Origin: Siderastrea radians
Lineage: Eukaryota > Cnidaria > Anthozoa > Scleractinia > Rhizangiidae
NCBI GenBank assembly: GCA_964017195.1
Contig: CAXHKT010000105.1
Location: 62,001-126,000 of the forward strand
Direction of reading: 5' to 3'
Length of the DNA: 64,000 nucleotides
The position numbers were made by a program, and so were the translations under genes. The notes below the pieces were generated by a model. It was not told the DNA's origin. It saw nothing but the letters and a program-made list of their open reading frames with translations, and made no database searches. Shown piece after piece: positions 25,001 through 38,548 of the stretch (the first letter of the stretch is position 1; each line of letters starts with the position of its first letter).

Positions 25001-28000
25001 TGGATTATTAAAGTGGTTGAAAAGAGGTAGTTTTGGGTGGTTATTAGGGTGGTTAAAAAGAGGCAGTTTCGGATGGTTATTAGTGTGGTTAAAATGAGGC
25101 AGTTCCTGGGGGTTCTTAGTGTGATTAAAAAGAGGCAGCTTTGGGTGGTTATTAGTGTGGTTAAAAAGGGGCAGTTTCGGGTGGTTATTAGTGTGGTTAA
25201 AAAGAGGCAGTTTTTCGTGGTTATTAGCGTGGTTTTCAAGGGGCAGTTTTGGGTGGTTATTAGTGTGGTTAAAAAGAGGAAGTTTTTGGGTGATTATTAG
25301 AGTGGTTAAAAAGAGGTAGTTTTGGGTGGTTATTAGGATGGTTAAGAAGAGGCAGTTTTGGGTGGTTATTAGTGTGGCTAAAAAGGGGCTGTTTTGGGAG
25401 CTTATTAGTGTGGTTAAAAAGAGGAAGTTTTCGGGTGATTATTAGAGTGGTTATAAAGAGGTAGTTTTGGGTATTTATTAGGATGGTTAAGAAGAGGCAG
25501 TTTTGTATAGTTAATAGTGTTGTTAAAAAGGGGCAGTTTTGGGTGGTTATTAGGGTGGTTAAAAAGGGGCAGTTTCGTGTGGTTATTAGTGTGGTTAAAA
25601 AGGGGCAGTTTTTGGTGGTTATTAAGGTGGCTAAAAAGAGGCAGTTTTGGGTTTTTATTAATGTGGTTCAAAAGAGGCAGTTTTGAGTGGTTATTAGTGT
25701 GGTTAAAAAGAGGCAGTTTTCGGTGCTTATTAGGGTGGTTACCAAGGGGGAGTTTTCGGTGGTTATTAGGGTGGTTAAAAAGAGGTACTTTTGGGTGGTT
25801 CTAATTGTGGTTAAAAAGTGGCAGATTTGGGAGGTTAATAGTGTGGTTAAAAAGGGGCGGTTTTGGGTGGTTATTAGTTTGGTTACAAAGAGGCAGTTTT
25901 GGGTGTTATTACAGTGGTTAAGAAGAGGCAGTTTTGGGTGGTTAATAGTGTTGTTAAAAAGGGGCGGTTTTTGGTGGTTATTAGGGTGGTTAAAGAAAGG
26001 CAGTTTTGGGTGGTTCTTAGTGTGATGAAAAAGAGGCACCTTTAGGTGGTTAATAGTGTGGTTAAAAAGGGGTAGTTTTGGGTGGTTATTAGTGTGGTTA
26101 AAAAGTGGCAGTCTTGGGTGGTTATTAGCTTGGTTTTCAAGGAGCAGTTTTGGGTGGTTATTAGTGTGGTTAAAAAGGGGCAGATTTGGGAGGTTATTAG
26201 TGTGGTTAAAAAGAGGCCGTTTTGGGTTGTTATTAGTGTAGTTAAAATGAGGCACCCTTGGGTGGTTATTAGTGTGATGAAAAAGAGGCAGCTTTGGGTG
26301 GTTATTAGTGTGGTTAAAAAGGGGTAGTTTTGGGTGGTTATTAGTGTGGTTAAAAAGTGGCAGTCTTGGGTGGTTATTAGCGTGGTTTTCAAGGGGCAGT
26401 TTTGGGTGGTTATTAGTGTGGTTAAAAAGGGGCAGTTTTGGGAGGTTATTAGTGTGGTGAAAAAGAGGCCGTTTTGTGTTGTTATTAGTGTAGTTAAAAA
26501 GATTCACCCTTGGGTGGTTATTAGTGTCGTTAAAAAGGGGCAGTTTTGTGTGGTTATTACGGCGGTTAAAAAGGGGCAGTTTTGGGTTTTTTTAGTGTAG
26601 TTAAATGGAGGAAGTTTTGGGCGATTATTAGAGTGGTGGAAAAGAGGTAGTTTTGGGGGGTTATTAGGGTGGTTAAGAAGAGGCAGTTTCGGATGGTTAT
26701 TAGTGTGGTTAAAATGAGGCAGTTCTTGGGGGTTATTAGGGTGGTTAAAAAGAGGGAGTTTTGGGTGGTTGTTAGTGTGGTTAAGAAAAGGCAGTTTTTT
26801 TTTGTTATTAGTGTTGTTAAAAAGAGGCAGTTTTGTGTGGTTATTAGCTTATTAACGTGGTTTTCAAGGTGCAGTTTTGGGTGGTTATTAGTGTGGTTTA
26901 AAAGGGGCAGTTTTTGGTGGTTATTAGTGTGGATAAAAAGAGGCAGCTTTCGGTGATTATTAGTGTGGTTAAAAAGGGGCAGTTTTAAGTGGTTATTAGT
27001 GTGGTTAAAAACAGGCAGTTTTGGGTGGTTATTAGTGTGGTTAAAAAGGGGCAGTTTTGGGAGGTTATTAGTGTGGTTAAAAAGAGGAAGTTTTTGGGTG
27101 ATTATTAGAATGGTTAAAAAGAGGTAGTTTTGGGTGGTTATTAGGATGGTTAAGAAAAGGCAGTTTGGTATAGTTAATAGTGTGGTTATAAAGAGGCAGT
27201 TTTGGGTGGTTATTAGGGTGGTTAAAAAGGGGTAGTTTCGGATGGTTATTAGTGTGGTTAAAAAGGTTCAGTTTTAAGTGGTTATTAGTGTGGTTAAAAA
27301 GAGCCAGTTTTGGGTGGTTATTAGGATGGTTAAGAAGAGGCAGTTTCGGATGGTTATTAGTGTGGTTAAAATGAGGCAGTTCTTGGGGGTTAATAGGGTG
27401 TTTAAAAAGAGGCAGTTTTGGGTGGTTGTTAGTGTGGTTAAAAAAAGGCAGTTTTGTGTGGTTATTAGTGTTGTTAAAAAGAGGCAGTTTTGTGTGGTTA
27501 TTAGTGTGGTTAAAAAGGGGCAGTTTTGGGTGATTATTAGTGTGGTTAAAAAGAGGCAGTTTTGGGTGGTTGCTACGGTGGTTAAAAAGAGGCAGTTTTC
27601 GGTGGTTATTAGTGTGGTTAAAAAGAGGCAGTTTTGGGTGGTTATTAGTGTTGTTAAAAAAAGGCAGTTTTGGGTGATTATTGGTGTAGTTAAAAAGAGG
27701 CAGTTTTGGGCGGTTATTAGTGTGGTTAAAAAGGTACAGTTTGGGTGGTTATTAGTGTGGTTAAAAAGAGGAACTTTTGGGTGATTATAAGGGTGGTTAA
27801 AAAGAGATAGTTTTGGGTGGTTTTTAGGGTGGTTAAGAAGAGGCAGTTTCGGATTGTTATTAGTGTGGTTAAAAAGACGCAGTTCTTGGAGGTTATTAGG
27901 GTGCTTAAAAAGGGGCAGTGTTGGATGGTTATTAATGTGGTTAAAAAAGGGCACTTTAGGGTTGTTAAAAAGAGGCAGTTTTGGCTAGTTATTAGGATGG

Positions 28001-31000
28001 TTAAAATGGGCAGTTTTGGGTGGTTATTAGGGTAGTTAAAAAGGGGTAGTTTTGGGTGGTTGTTAGGGTGGTTAAAAAGAGGCAGTTTTGGGTGGTTATT
28101 AGTGTGGTTAAAAAGAGGCAGTTTTGGGTTGTTATTAGTGTGGTTTAAAAGAGGTAGTTTTGGGTGGTTATTAGTGTGGTTAAAAACAGGCAGTTTTCGG
28201 TGGTTATTAGGATGATTACCAAGGGGCAGTTTTGGTAGGTTATTAGTGTGGTTAAGAAGAGGAACTTTTGGGTGATTATAAGGGTGGTTAAAAACAGGTA
28301 GTTTTGGGTGGTTATTAGGATGGTTAAGAAGAGGCAGTTTTGGGTAGTTAATAGTGGGGTTAAAAAGGGGTAGTTTTGGGTGGTTATTAGGTTGGTTAAA
28401 GAAAGGCAGTTTTGGGTGGTTCTTAGTGTGATTAAAAAGAGGCAGCTTTGGGTGGTTATTAGTGTGGTTAAAAAGGGGCAGTTTCTGGTGGTTATTAGTG
28501 TGGTTAAATAGAGGCAGTCTTGGGTGGTTATTAGCGTGGTTTTCAAGATTCAGTTTTGTGTGGTTATTAGTGTGGTTAAAAAGGGGGAGTTTTGGGAGGT
28601 TATTAGAGTGGTTAAAAAGAGGCCGTTTTGGGTTGTTATTAGTGTAGTTTACAAGAGGCACCCTTGGGTGGTGATTAGTGTGGTTAAAAAGAGGCAGTTT
28701 TGGGTGCTTATTAGTGTCGTTAAAAAGGGGCAGTTTTGGGTTGTTATTAGTGTGGTTAAATAGCGGGAGTTTTGGATTATTAAAGTGGTTGAAAAGAGGT
28801 AGTTTTGGGTGGTTATTAGGGTGGTTAAAAAGAGGCAGTTTCGGATGGTTATTAGTGTGGTTAAAATGAGGCAGTTCTTGGGGGTTATTAGGGTGGTTAA
28901 AAAGAGGCAGTTTGGGTTGGTTGTTAGTGTGGTTAAAAAAAGGCAGTTTTGGGGGTTATTAGTGTGGTTAAAAAAGGGCACTTTTGTGTGTTTGTTAGGG
29001 TTGTTAAAAAGAGGCAGTTTTGGCTAGTTATTAGGATGGTTAAAATGGACAGTTTTGGGTCGTTATTAGGGTGGTTAAAAAGGGGCTGTTTTTGGTGATT
29101 ATTAGTGTGGTTAAAAAGCGGCAGTTTTAAGTGGTTACTACAGTGGTTAAAAAGAGGCAGTTTTGGGTGGTTATTAGTGTGGTTAACAAGAGGCAGTTTT
29201 GGGTGGTTATTAGTGTGGTTAAAAAAAGGTAGTTTTGGGTGGTTATTAGTGTAGTTAAAAAGAGGCAGTTTTGGGTGGTTATTAGTCTGGTTAAAAAGAG
29301 GCAGTTTTGGGTGGTTATTAGTGTGGTTAAAAAAAGGCAGTTTTGGGTGGTTATTAGTGTAGTTAAAAAGAGGCAGTTTTGGGTGATTATTAGTGTGGTT
29401 AAAAAGGGACAGTTTTGGGTGGTTATTAGTGTGGTTAAAAAGGGGCAGTTTCGGGTGGTTATTAGTGTGGTTAAAAAGAGGCAGTCTTGGGTGGTTATTA
29501 GCGTGGTTTTGAAAGGGCAGTTTTGGGTGGTTGTTAGTGTGGTTAAAAAGGGGGAGTTTTGGGAGGTTATTAGTGTGGTTAAAAAGAGGAACTTTTGGGT
29601 GATTATAAGGGTGGTTAATAAGAGGTAGTTTTGGGTGGTTATTAGGGTGGTTAAGAAGAGGCAGTTTTGGGTAGTTAATAGTGGGGTTAAAAAGGGGTGG
29701 TTTTGGGTGGTTATTAGGGTGGTTAAAGAAAGGCAGTTTTCGGTTGTTATTAGGATGATTACCAAGGGGCAGTTTTGGTTGGTTATTAGTGTGGTTAAGA
29801 AGAGGAACTTTTGGGTGATTATAAGGGTGGTTAAAAACAGGTAGTTTTGGGTGGTTATTAGGATGGTTAAGAAGAGGCAGTTTTGGGTAGTTAATAGTGG
29901 GGTTAAAATGGGGTAGTTTGGGTGGTTTTTAGGTTCCTTAAAGAAAGGCAGTTTTGGGTGGTTCTTAGTGTGATTAAAAAGAGGCAGCTTTGGGTGGTTA
30001 TTAGTGTGGTTAAAAAGGGGCAGTTTCGGGTGGTTATTAGTGTGGTTAAATAGAGGCAGTCTTGGGTGGTTATTAGCGTGGTTTTCAAGGGGCAGGTTTG
30101 GGTGGTTATTAGTGTGGTTAAAAAGGGGGAGTTTTGGGAGGTTATTAGTGTGGTTAAAAAGAGGAAGTTTTTGGGTGATTATTAGAGTGGTTAAAAAGAG
30201 GCTGTTTTGGGTTGTTATTAGTGTAGTTTACAAGAGGCACCCTTGGGTGGTTAGTAGTGTGGTTAAAAAGAGGCAGTTTTGGGTGCTTATTAGTGTCGTT
30301 AAAAATGGGCAGTTTTGGGTGGTTGTTACGACGGTTAAAAAGGAGCAGTTTTGGGTGGTTATTAGTGTGGTTAAATAGAGGGAGTTTTGGATTATTAAAG
30401 TGGTTGAAAAGAGGTAGTTTTGGGTGGTTATTAGGGTGGTTAAAAAGAGGCAGTTTCGGATGGTTATTAGTGTGGTTAAAATGAGGCAGTTCTTGAGGGT
30501 TATTAGGGTGGTTAAATAGAGGCAGTTTTGGGTGGTTGTTAGTGTGGTTAAAAAAGGCAGTTTTGGGGGGTTATTAGTGTGGTTAAAAAAGGGCACTTTT
30601 GTGTGTTTGTTAGGGTTGTTAAAAAGAGGCAGTTTTGGCTAGTTATTAGGATGGTTAAAATGGACAGTTTTGGGTGGTTATTAGGGTAGTTAAAAAGGGG
30701 CAGTTTTTGGTGATTATTAGTGTGGTTAAAAAGAGGCTAGGCAGTTTTGGGTGGTTACTACGGTGGTTAAAAAGAGGCAGTTTTGGGTGGTTGTTAGTGT
30801 GGTTAACAAGAGGCAGTTTTGGGTGGTTATTAGTGTGGTTAAAAAAGGCTGTTTTGGGTGGTTATTAGTGTAGTTAAAAAGAGGCAGTTTTGGGTGGTTA
30901 TTAGTGTGGTTAAAAAGAGTTAGTTTTGGGTGGTTATTAGAATGGTTAAAAAAAGGCAGTTTTGGGTGGTTATTAGTGTAGTTAAAAAGAGGCAGTTTTG

Positions 31001-34000
31001 GGTGGTTATTAGTGTGGTTAAAAAGGGGCAGTTTCGGGTGGTCTAGTAGTATGGTTAAAAAGAGGCAGTCTTGGGTGGTTATTAGCGTGGTTTTCAAGGG
31101 GCAGTTTTGGGTGGTTATTAGTGTGGTTAAAAAGGGGGAGTTTTGGGAGGTTATTAGTGTGGTTAAAAAGAGGAAGTTTTGGGTGATTATAAGGGTGGTT
31201 AAAAAGAGGTAGTTTTGGGTGGTTATTAGGGTGGTTAAGAAGAGGCAGTTTTGGGTAGTTAATAGTGGGGTTAAAAAGGGGTGGTTTTGGGTGGTTATTA
31301 GGGTGGTTAAAGAAAGGCAGTTTTCGGTGGTTATTAGGATGATTACCAAGGGGCAGTTTTGGTTGGTTATTAGTGTGGTTAAGAAGAGGAACTTTTGGGT
31401 GATTATAAGGGTGGTTAAAAAGAGGTAGTTTTGGGTGGTTATTAGGGTGGTTAAGAAGAGGAAGTTTTAGGTAGTTAAAAGTGGGTTTAAAAAGGGGTGG
31501 GTTTGGGTGGTTATTACTGTGGTTAAAGAAAGGCAGTTTTGGGTGGTTCTTAGTGTGATTAAAAAGAGGCAGCTTTGGGTGGTTATTAGTGTGGTTAAAA
31601 AGGGGCAGTTTCGGGTGGTTATTAGTGTGGTTAAAAAGAGGCAGTTTTTCGTGGTTATTAGCGTGGTTTTCAAGGGGCAGTTTTGGGTGGTTATTAGTGT
31701 GGTTAAAAAGAGGAAGTTTTTGGGTGATTATTAGTAAGAGTGGTTAAAACGAGGTAGTTTTGGGTGGTTATTAGGATGGTTAAGAAGAGGCAGTTTTGGG
31801 TGGTTAATAGTGTGGTTACAAAGAGGCAGTTTTTCGTTGTTGTTAGGGTGGTTAAAAAGGGGCAGTTTCGCATGGTTATTAGTGTGGTTAAAAAAGGGCA
31901 GTTTTGGGTCGTTATTAGTGTGGTTAAAAAGAGACCGTTTTGGGTTGTTATTAGTGTAGTTTAAAAGAGGCACCCTTGGGTGGTTTTTAGTGTTTTAAAA
32001 AGAGGCAGTTTTTGGTGCTTATTAGTGTCGTTAAAAAGGGGCAGTTTTGGGTGGTTATTACAAGGGTTAAAAAGGGGCAGTTTTGGGTGGTTATTAGTGT
32101 GGTTAAATAGAGGGAGTTTTGGATTATTAAAGTGGTTGAAAAGAGGTAGTTTTGGGTGGTTATTAGGGTGGTTAAAAAGAGCAGTTTCGGATGGTTATTA
32201 GTGTGGTTAAAATGAGGCAGTTCCTGGGGGTTCTTAGTGTGATTAAAAAGAGGCAGCATTGGGTGGTTATTAGTGTGGTTAAAAAGGGGCAGTTTCGGGT
32301 GGTTATTAGTGTGGTTAAAAAGAGGCAGTTTTTCGTGGTTATTAGCGTGGTTTTCAAGGGGCAGTTTTGGGTGCTTATTAGTGTGGTTAAAAAGAGGAAG
32401 TTTTTGGGTGATTATTAGAGTGGTTAAAAAGAGGTAGTTTTGGGTGGTTATTAGGATGGTTAAGAAGAGGCAGTTTTGGGTGGTTAATAGTGTGGTTAAA
32501 AAGAGGCAGTTTTTCGTTGTTGTTAGGGTGGTTAAAAAGGGGCAGTTTCGGATGGTTATTAGTGTGGTTAAAAAGGGGCAGTTTTGGGTCGTTATTAGTG
32601 TGGGTAAAAAGAGACCGTTTTGGGTTGTTATTAGTGTAGTTTAAAAGAGGCACCCTTGGGTGGTTTTTAGTGTGTTAAAAAGAGGCAGTTTTGGGTGCTT
32701 ATTAGTGTCGTTAAAAAGGGGCAGTTTTGGGTGGTTATTACAACGGTTAAAAAGGGGCAGTTTTGTGTGGTTATTAGTGTGGTTAAATAGAGGGAGTTTT
32801 GGATTATTAAAATGGTTGAAAAGAGGTAGTTTTGGGTGGTTATTAGGGTGGTTAAAAAGAGGCAGTTTCGGATGGTTATTAGTGTGGTTAAAATGAGGCA
32901 GTTCCTGGGGGTTATTAGGGGGGTTAAAAAGAGGCAGTTTTGGGTGGTTGTTAGTGTGGTTAAAAAAAGGCAGTTTTGGGTGGTTATTAGTGTGGTTAAA
33001 AAAGGGCTCTTTTGTGTGTTTGTTAGGGTGGTTAAAAAGAGGCAGTTTTGGCTAGTATTAGGATGGTTATAATGGACAGTTTTGGGTGGTTATCAGGGTA
33101 GTTAAAAAGAGGCAGTTTTTGGTGATTATTAGTGTGGTTAAAAAGAGGGAATTTTGGGTGGTTACTACGGTGGTTAAAAAGAGGCAGTTTTGGGTGGTTA
33201 TTAGTGTGGTTAAAAAGAGGGAGTTTTGGGTGGTTATTAGTGTGGTTAAAAAAAGGCAGTATTGGGTGGTTATTAGTGTAGTTATAAAGAGGCAGTTTTG
33301 GGTTGTTATTAGTGTGGTTAAAAAGAGGCAGTTTTGGGTGGTTATTAGTGTGGTTAAAAAAAGGTAGTTTTGGGTGGTTATTAGTGTAGTTAAAAAAAGG
33401 CAGTTTTGGGTGATTATTACTGTGGTTAAAAAGGGACAGTTTTGGGTGGTTATTAGTGTGGTTAAAAAGAGGAACTTTTGGGTGACTATAAGGGTGGTTA
33501 AAAAAAGATAGATTTGGGTGGTTTTTAGGGTGGTTAAGAAGAGGCGGTTTCGGATGGTTATTAGTTTGGTTAAAAAGACGCAGTTCTTGGGGGTTATTAG
33601 GGTGCTTAAAAAGGGGCAGTTTTGGATGGTTATTAATGTGGTTAAAAAAGGGCACTTTTTGTGTGTTTATTAGGGTTGTTAAAAAGAGGGAGTTTTGGCT
33701 AGTTGTTAGGATGGTTAAAATGGGCAGTTTTGGGTGGTTATTAGTGTGGTTGAAAAGGGGCACTTTTGGGTGGATCTTAGTGTGATCAAAAAGAGGCAGT
33801 TTTGGATGTTTATTAGTGTGGTTAAAATGGGGCAGTTTTCGGTGGTTATTAGTGTAGTTAAAAGAGGCAGTATTGGGTGGTTATTAGCGTGGTTACCAAG
33901 GGGCAGTTTTAAGTGGTTATTAGTGTGGCTAAAAAGGGGCGGTTTTGGGTGGTTCTACGTGTGGTTAAAAAGAGGCAGTTTTGGGTGGCTTTTAGTGTGG

Positions 34001-37000
34001 TTAAAAAAAGGCAGTTTATGGTGGGGATTAGGGCGGTTAGAAAGAGGAACTTATGGGTAGTTATTAGGATGGTTAAAACGTGCAGTTTTGGGTGGTTATT
34101 AGTGTCGTTAAAAAAAGGCAGTTTTGGGTTGATATTAGTGTGGTTAAAAAGAGGCAGTTCTGGGTGCATATTAGTGTGGTTAAAAAGAATCAGTTTTTTG
34201 TGGTTATTAGCGTGGTTAAAAAGGGGCAGTTTTGGGTGGTTATTAGTGTGGTTAAAAAGAGGCAGTTTTGGGTGGTTATTACTGTCGTTAAAAAGAGGCA
34301 GGCTTGGGTATTTGTTAGCGTGGCTAAAAAGAGGTAGTCTTTGGTGATTATTAGTGTGGTTAAAAAGAGGCAGTTTTGGGTGGTTATTACTGTGGTCAAA
34401 GAGGGGCAGTTTTGGGTGGTTGTTAGAGTGGTTGTAAAGGGGCACTTTTGGGTGGTTCTTAGTGCGATCAAAAAGAGGCAGTTTTGGATGTTTATTAGTG
34501 TGGTTAAAATGGGGCAGTTTTGGGTGGTTATTGGTGTGGTTAAAAGAGGCAGTATTGGGTGGTTATTAGCGTGGTTACCAAGGGCAGTTTTAAGTGGTTA
34601 TTAGTGTGGCTAAAAAGGGGCGGTTTTGGGTGGTTCTAAGTGTTGTTAAAAAGAGGCAGTTTTGGGTGACTTTTAGTGTGGTTAAAAAGAGGCAGTTTAG
34701 GGTGGTGATTAGGGCGGTTAGAAAGAGGAACTTATGGGTAGTTATTAGGATGGTTAAAACGGGCAGTTTTGGGTGGTTATTAGTGTCGTTAAAAAAAGGC
34801 AGTTTTGGGTTGATATTAGTGTGGTTAAAAAGAGGCAGTTCTGGGTGCATATTAGTGTGGTTAACAAGAATCAGTTTTGGGTGGTTATTAGCGTGGTTAA
34901 AAAGGGGCAGTTTTGGGTGGTTATTAGTGTGGTTAAAAAGAGGCAGTTTTGGGTGGTTATTACTGTCGTTAAAAAGAGGCAGGCTTGGGTATTTGTTAGC
35001 GTGGCTAAAAAGAGGTAGTCTTTGGTGATTATTAGTGTGGTTAAAAAGAGGCAGTTTTGGGTGGTTATTACTGTGGTCAAAGAGGGGCAGTTTGGGTGGT
35101 TGTTAGTGTGGTTAAAAAGAGGATGTTTGGGTTGATTATTAGAGTGGTGAAAATGAGGTAGTTTAGGGTGGTGATTAGTGTGGTTAAGAAGAGGCAATTT
35201 TTTCGATGGCTATTAGTGTGGTTCAAAAAACGCAGTTCTTGGAGGTTATTAGGGTGCTTTAAAACGGGTAGTTTTGGGTGGTTATTAGTGTGGTTAAGAA
35301 AGGGCAGTTTTGGATGGTTATTAGGGCGGTTACAAAGATTAACTTATGGGTAGTTATTAGGATGGATAACACGGGCAGTTTTGGGTGGTTATTAGTGTCG
35401 TTAAAAAAAGGCAGTTTTGGGTTGATATTAGTGTGGTTAAAAAGAGGCACTTTTGGGTGGTTATTAGTGTGGCTAAAAAGAGGCAGTTTTCGATGGTTAT
35501 TTGGGTGATTACCAAGGGGCACTTTTGGTTGGCTATTAGTGGGGTTAAAAAGAGGCACTTTGGCTGTTTCTATGTGTGGTTAAAAACAGGCAGTTTTGGG
35601 TGATTAATAGTGTGGTTAAAAAGTTGCAGTTTTGGGTGGTTATTAGGGTGGTTAAAGAAAGGCAGTTTTGGGTGGTTCTCAGTGTGATTAAAAAGAGGCA
35701 CTTTTGGGTGGCTATTAGTGTGGGGTTAAAAAGGGTCAGTTTTGGGTGGTTATTAGTGTGGTTAAAAAGAGGCAGTATTGGTTGGTTATTAGTTTTGTTA
35801 AAAAGGGGCAGTTTTGGGTGGTTCTAAGTGTGGTTAAAAAGAGGCAGTTTTGGGTGGTTATTAGTGTATTTAGAAAGAGGCAGTTTTGGGTGGTTATTAA
35901 TGTGGTTAAAAAGAGGCAGCTGTGGGTGGTTATTAGTGTCGTTAAAATGAGGCAGTTTTGGGTGGTTATTAGTGTCGTTAAAAAGAAGTAGTTTTAGGTA
36001 GTTATTAGTGTGGTTAAAAAGAGATAGTTTTGGGTGGTTATTATGGTGGCTAAGAAGAGGCAGTTTTGGGTGATTATTAGTGTGGTTAAAAAGAGGCAGT
36101 GTTGGGTGGTTATTAGTGTACTTAAAAAAAAGGCGTTTTGTTGGTTATTTGTGTAATAAGAAGGGGCACCCTTGGGTGGTTATTAGTGTGGTTAAAAAGA
36201 AGCAGTTTTGGGAGGTTATTAGTGTGGTTAAAAAGAGGCAGTTTTGGGTGGTTATTTGTGTGGTTAAAAAGGGGCAGTTTTGGTGTGGTTATAAGTGTGG
36301 TTAAAAACAGGCAGTTTTGGGATGTTGTTACTGCGGTTAAAAAAGGGCAGTTTTTGTGGTTATTAGTGTTGTTAAAAAGATGCAGTTTTGGGTGGTTATT
36401 AGTGTGGTCAAAAAGGGGCAGTTTTGGGTGGTTATTAGTGTGGTTAAAAAGAGGCAGTTTTGGGTGGTTATTTGTGTGGTTAAAAAGGGGCAGTTTTGGT
36501 GTGGTTATTAGTGTGGTTAAAAAGAGGCAGTTTTGGGATGTTGTTACTGCGGTTAAAAAAGGGCAGTTTTTGTGGTTATTAGTGTTGTTAAAAAGATGCA
36601 GTTTTGGGTGGTTATTACTGTCGTTAAAAAGAGGCAGGCTTGGGTGGTTATTAGTGTGGTTAAAAAGAGGCGGTTTTGGTTGGTTATTAGGGTGGTGAAA
36701 AGGGGCAGTTTTGGGTGGTGAGTAGTGTGGTTAAAAAGAGGAAGTTTTGGGTGGTTATTACGGTGGTTAAGAAGAGGCAGTTTTGGGTGGTTATTAGTGT
36801 GGTTAAAAAGAGCCAGTTTTAGGTGGTTATTAGTGTGGTTAAAAAGGGCCTTTTTTCGTTATTAGTGTTGTTAAAAAAAGGCAGTTTTCGGTGCTTATTA
36901 GTGTGGTTAAAAGAGGCAGTTTTGGTTGGTTATTAGCGTGGTTAAAAGGGGCAGTTTTGGATAGGTTATTAGTGTGGTTAAAATGGGGAAGTTTAGGGTG

Positions 37001-38548
37001 ATTATCAGAGTGGTTAAAAACTCGAAGTTTTGGGTGGTTATTAGGATGGTTAAGAAGAGGCAGTTTTGGATGGTTATTAGTGTGATTAAAATAAGGCAGT
37101 TCTTGGTGGTTATTTGGGTGGTTAAAAAGGGCAGTTTTGGGTTGTTATTAGTGTGGTTAAAAAGAGACAGTTTTGAGTGGTTATTAGTGTGGTTAAGAAG
37201 AGGCAGTTTCGAATGGTTATTAGTGCGGTTAAAAAGAGGCAGTTTTTCATCGTTATTAGGGTTGTTAAAAAGGGGCAGTTTTAGGTGGTTGTTAGTGTGG
37301 TTAAAAAAAAGCAGTTTTAGGTGGTTATTAGGGTGGTTAAAAAAAGGCCGTTTTGGGTGGTTCTAAGTGTGGTTAAAAAAGAGGCAGTTTTGGGTGGTTA
37401 ATAGTGTGGTTTAAAAATGGCAGTTTTGAGTGGGTATTAGAGTCTTTAAAAAAAGGCCGTTTTGGGTGGTTCTAAGTGTGGTAAAAAAGAGGCAGTATTG
37501 GGTGGTTATTAGCGTGGTTACAAGGGGCAGTTTTGGGTGGTTATTAGTGTGGTTAAAAAGGGGCAGTTGTGGGTGGTTTTTAAGGTGGTTAAGAAGAGGC
37601 AGTTTTGGGTGGTTATTAGTGTGGTTAAAAAGAGGCAGTTTTGGGTGGTTATTAGTGTGGTTAAAAAGAGGCAGTTTTGTTTGCTTATTAGTTTTTTTAA
37701 AAATGGCAGTTTTAGGTGGTTATTAGCACGGTTAAAACGGGGCAGTTTTGGGTGGTAATTAGTGTGGTTAAAAAGAGGAAGTTTTGGGTGATTATTAGGG
37801 TGGTTAAGAAGAGGACGTTTTGGGTGGTTATTAGTGTGGTTAAGAAGAGGCAGTTTCAGATGGTTATTAGTGTGGTAAAAAAGAGGCCGTTTTGGGTGGT
37901 TATTAGTGTTGTCAAAAAGCGGCAGCTTTGGGTGGTTGTTAGAGTGGTAAAAAAGAGGCCGTTTTGGGTTTTGACTGTAGTTAAAAAGAGGCAGATTTGG
38001 GTGATTATTAGTATGGTTAAAAAGAAGCAGTTTTGGGTGGTTATTAGTGTGGTTAAAAAGAGAAAGTTTTGGGTGATTATTAGAGTGCTTAAAAAGAGGT
38101 AGTGTTGGGTGGTTATTAGGGTGGTTAAAAAGACGCAGTTCTTGGAGGTTGTTAGGATGCTTAAAAAGGGGCAGTTTTGGGTGATTATTAGTTTGGTTAA
38201 AAAGAGACAGTTTTGGGTGGTTATTAGTGTGGTTAAAAAGAGGCAGTTTTGGGTTGTTATTAGTGTGGTTAAAAAGAGGCAGTTTTCGGTGGTTATTAGG
38301 GTGGTTATCAAGGGGGGGTTTTCGGGGGTTATTAGGGTGATTACCAAGGGGCAGTTTTGGTTGGTTATTAGTGTGGTTAAAAAGAGGGACTTTTTGGTAG
38401 TTTTAAGTGTGGTTAAAAAGGGGCAGTTTTGGGTGGTTATTAGGGTGGTTAAGGAACACAGTTTTGGGTGGTTCTTAATGTGCTTAAAAAGAGGCAGTTT
38501 TGGTTGGTTGTTAGTGTGGGGTTCCAAAGGGGCAGTTTTGGGTGGTTA
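22059..38548 (+). repeat. 16.49-kb segmental tandem duplication, right copy (B)
   Basis: Direct copy of 5,605-22,058. The offset is 16,454 up to about 36,250 and 16,490 after it, because this copy has one additional 36-bp monomer near 36,245-36,280 (GGTTATTTGTGTGG type). The right edge lies after the shared GGGGTTCCAAAGGGG variant (22,030 and 38,520): the left copy continues with GGGGGAG and this one with GAGGCAGTATTCG. It contains only minisatellite monomers and no gene. Confidence 0.92.
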
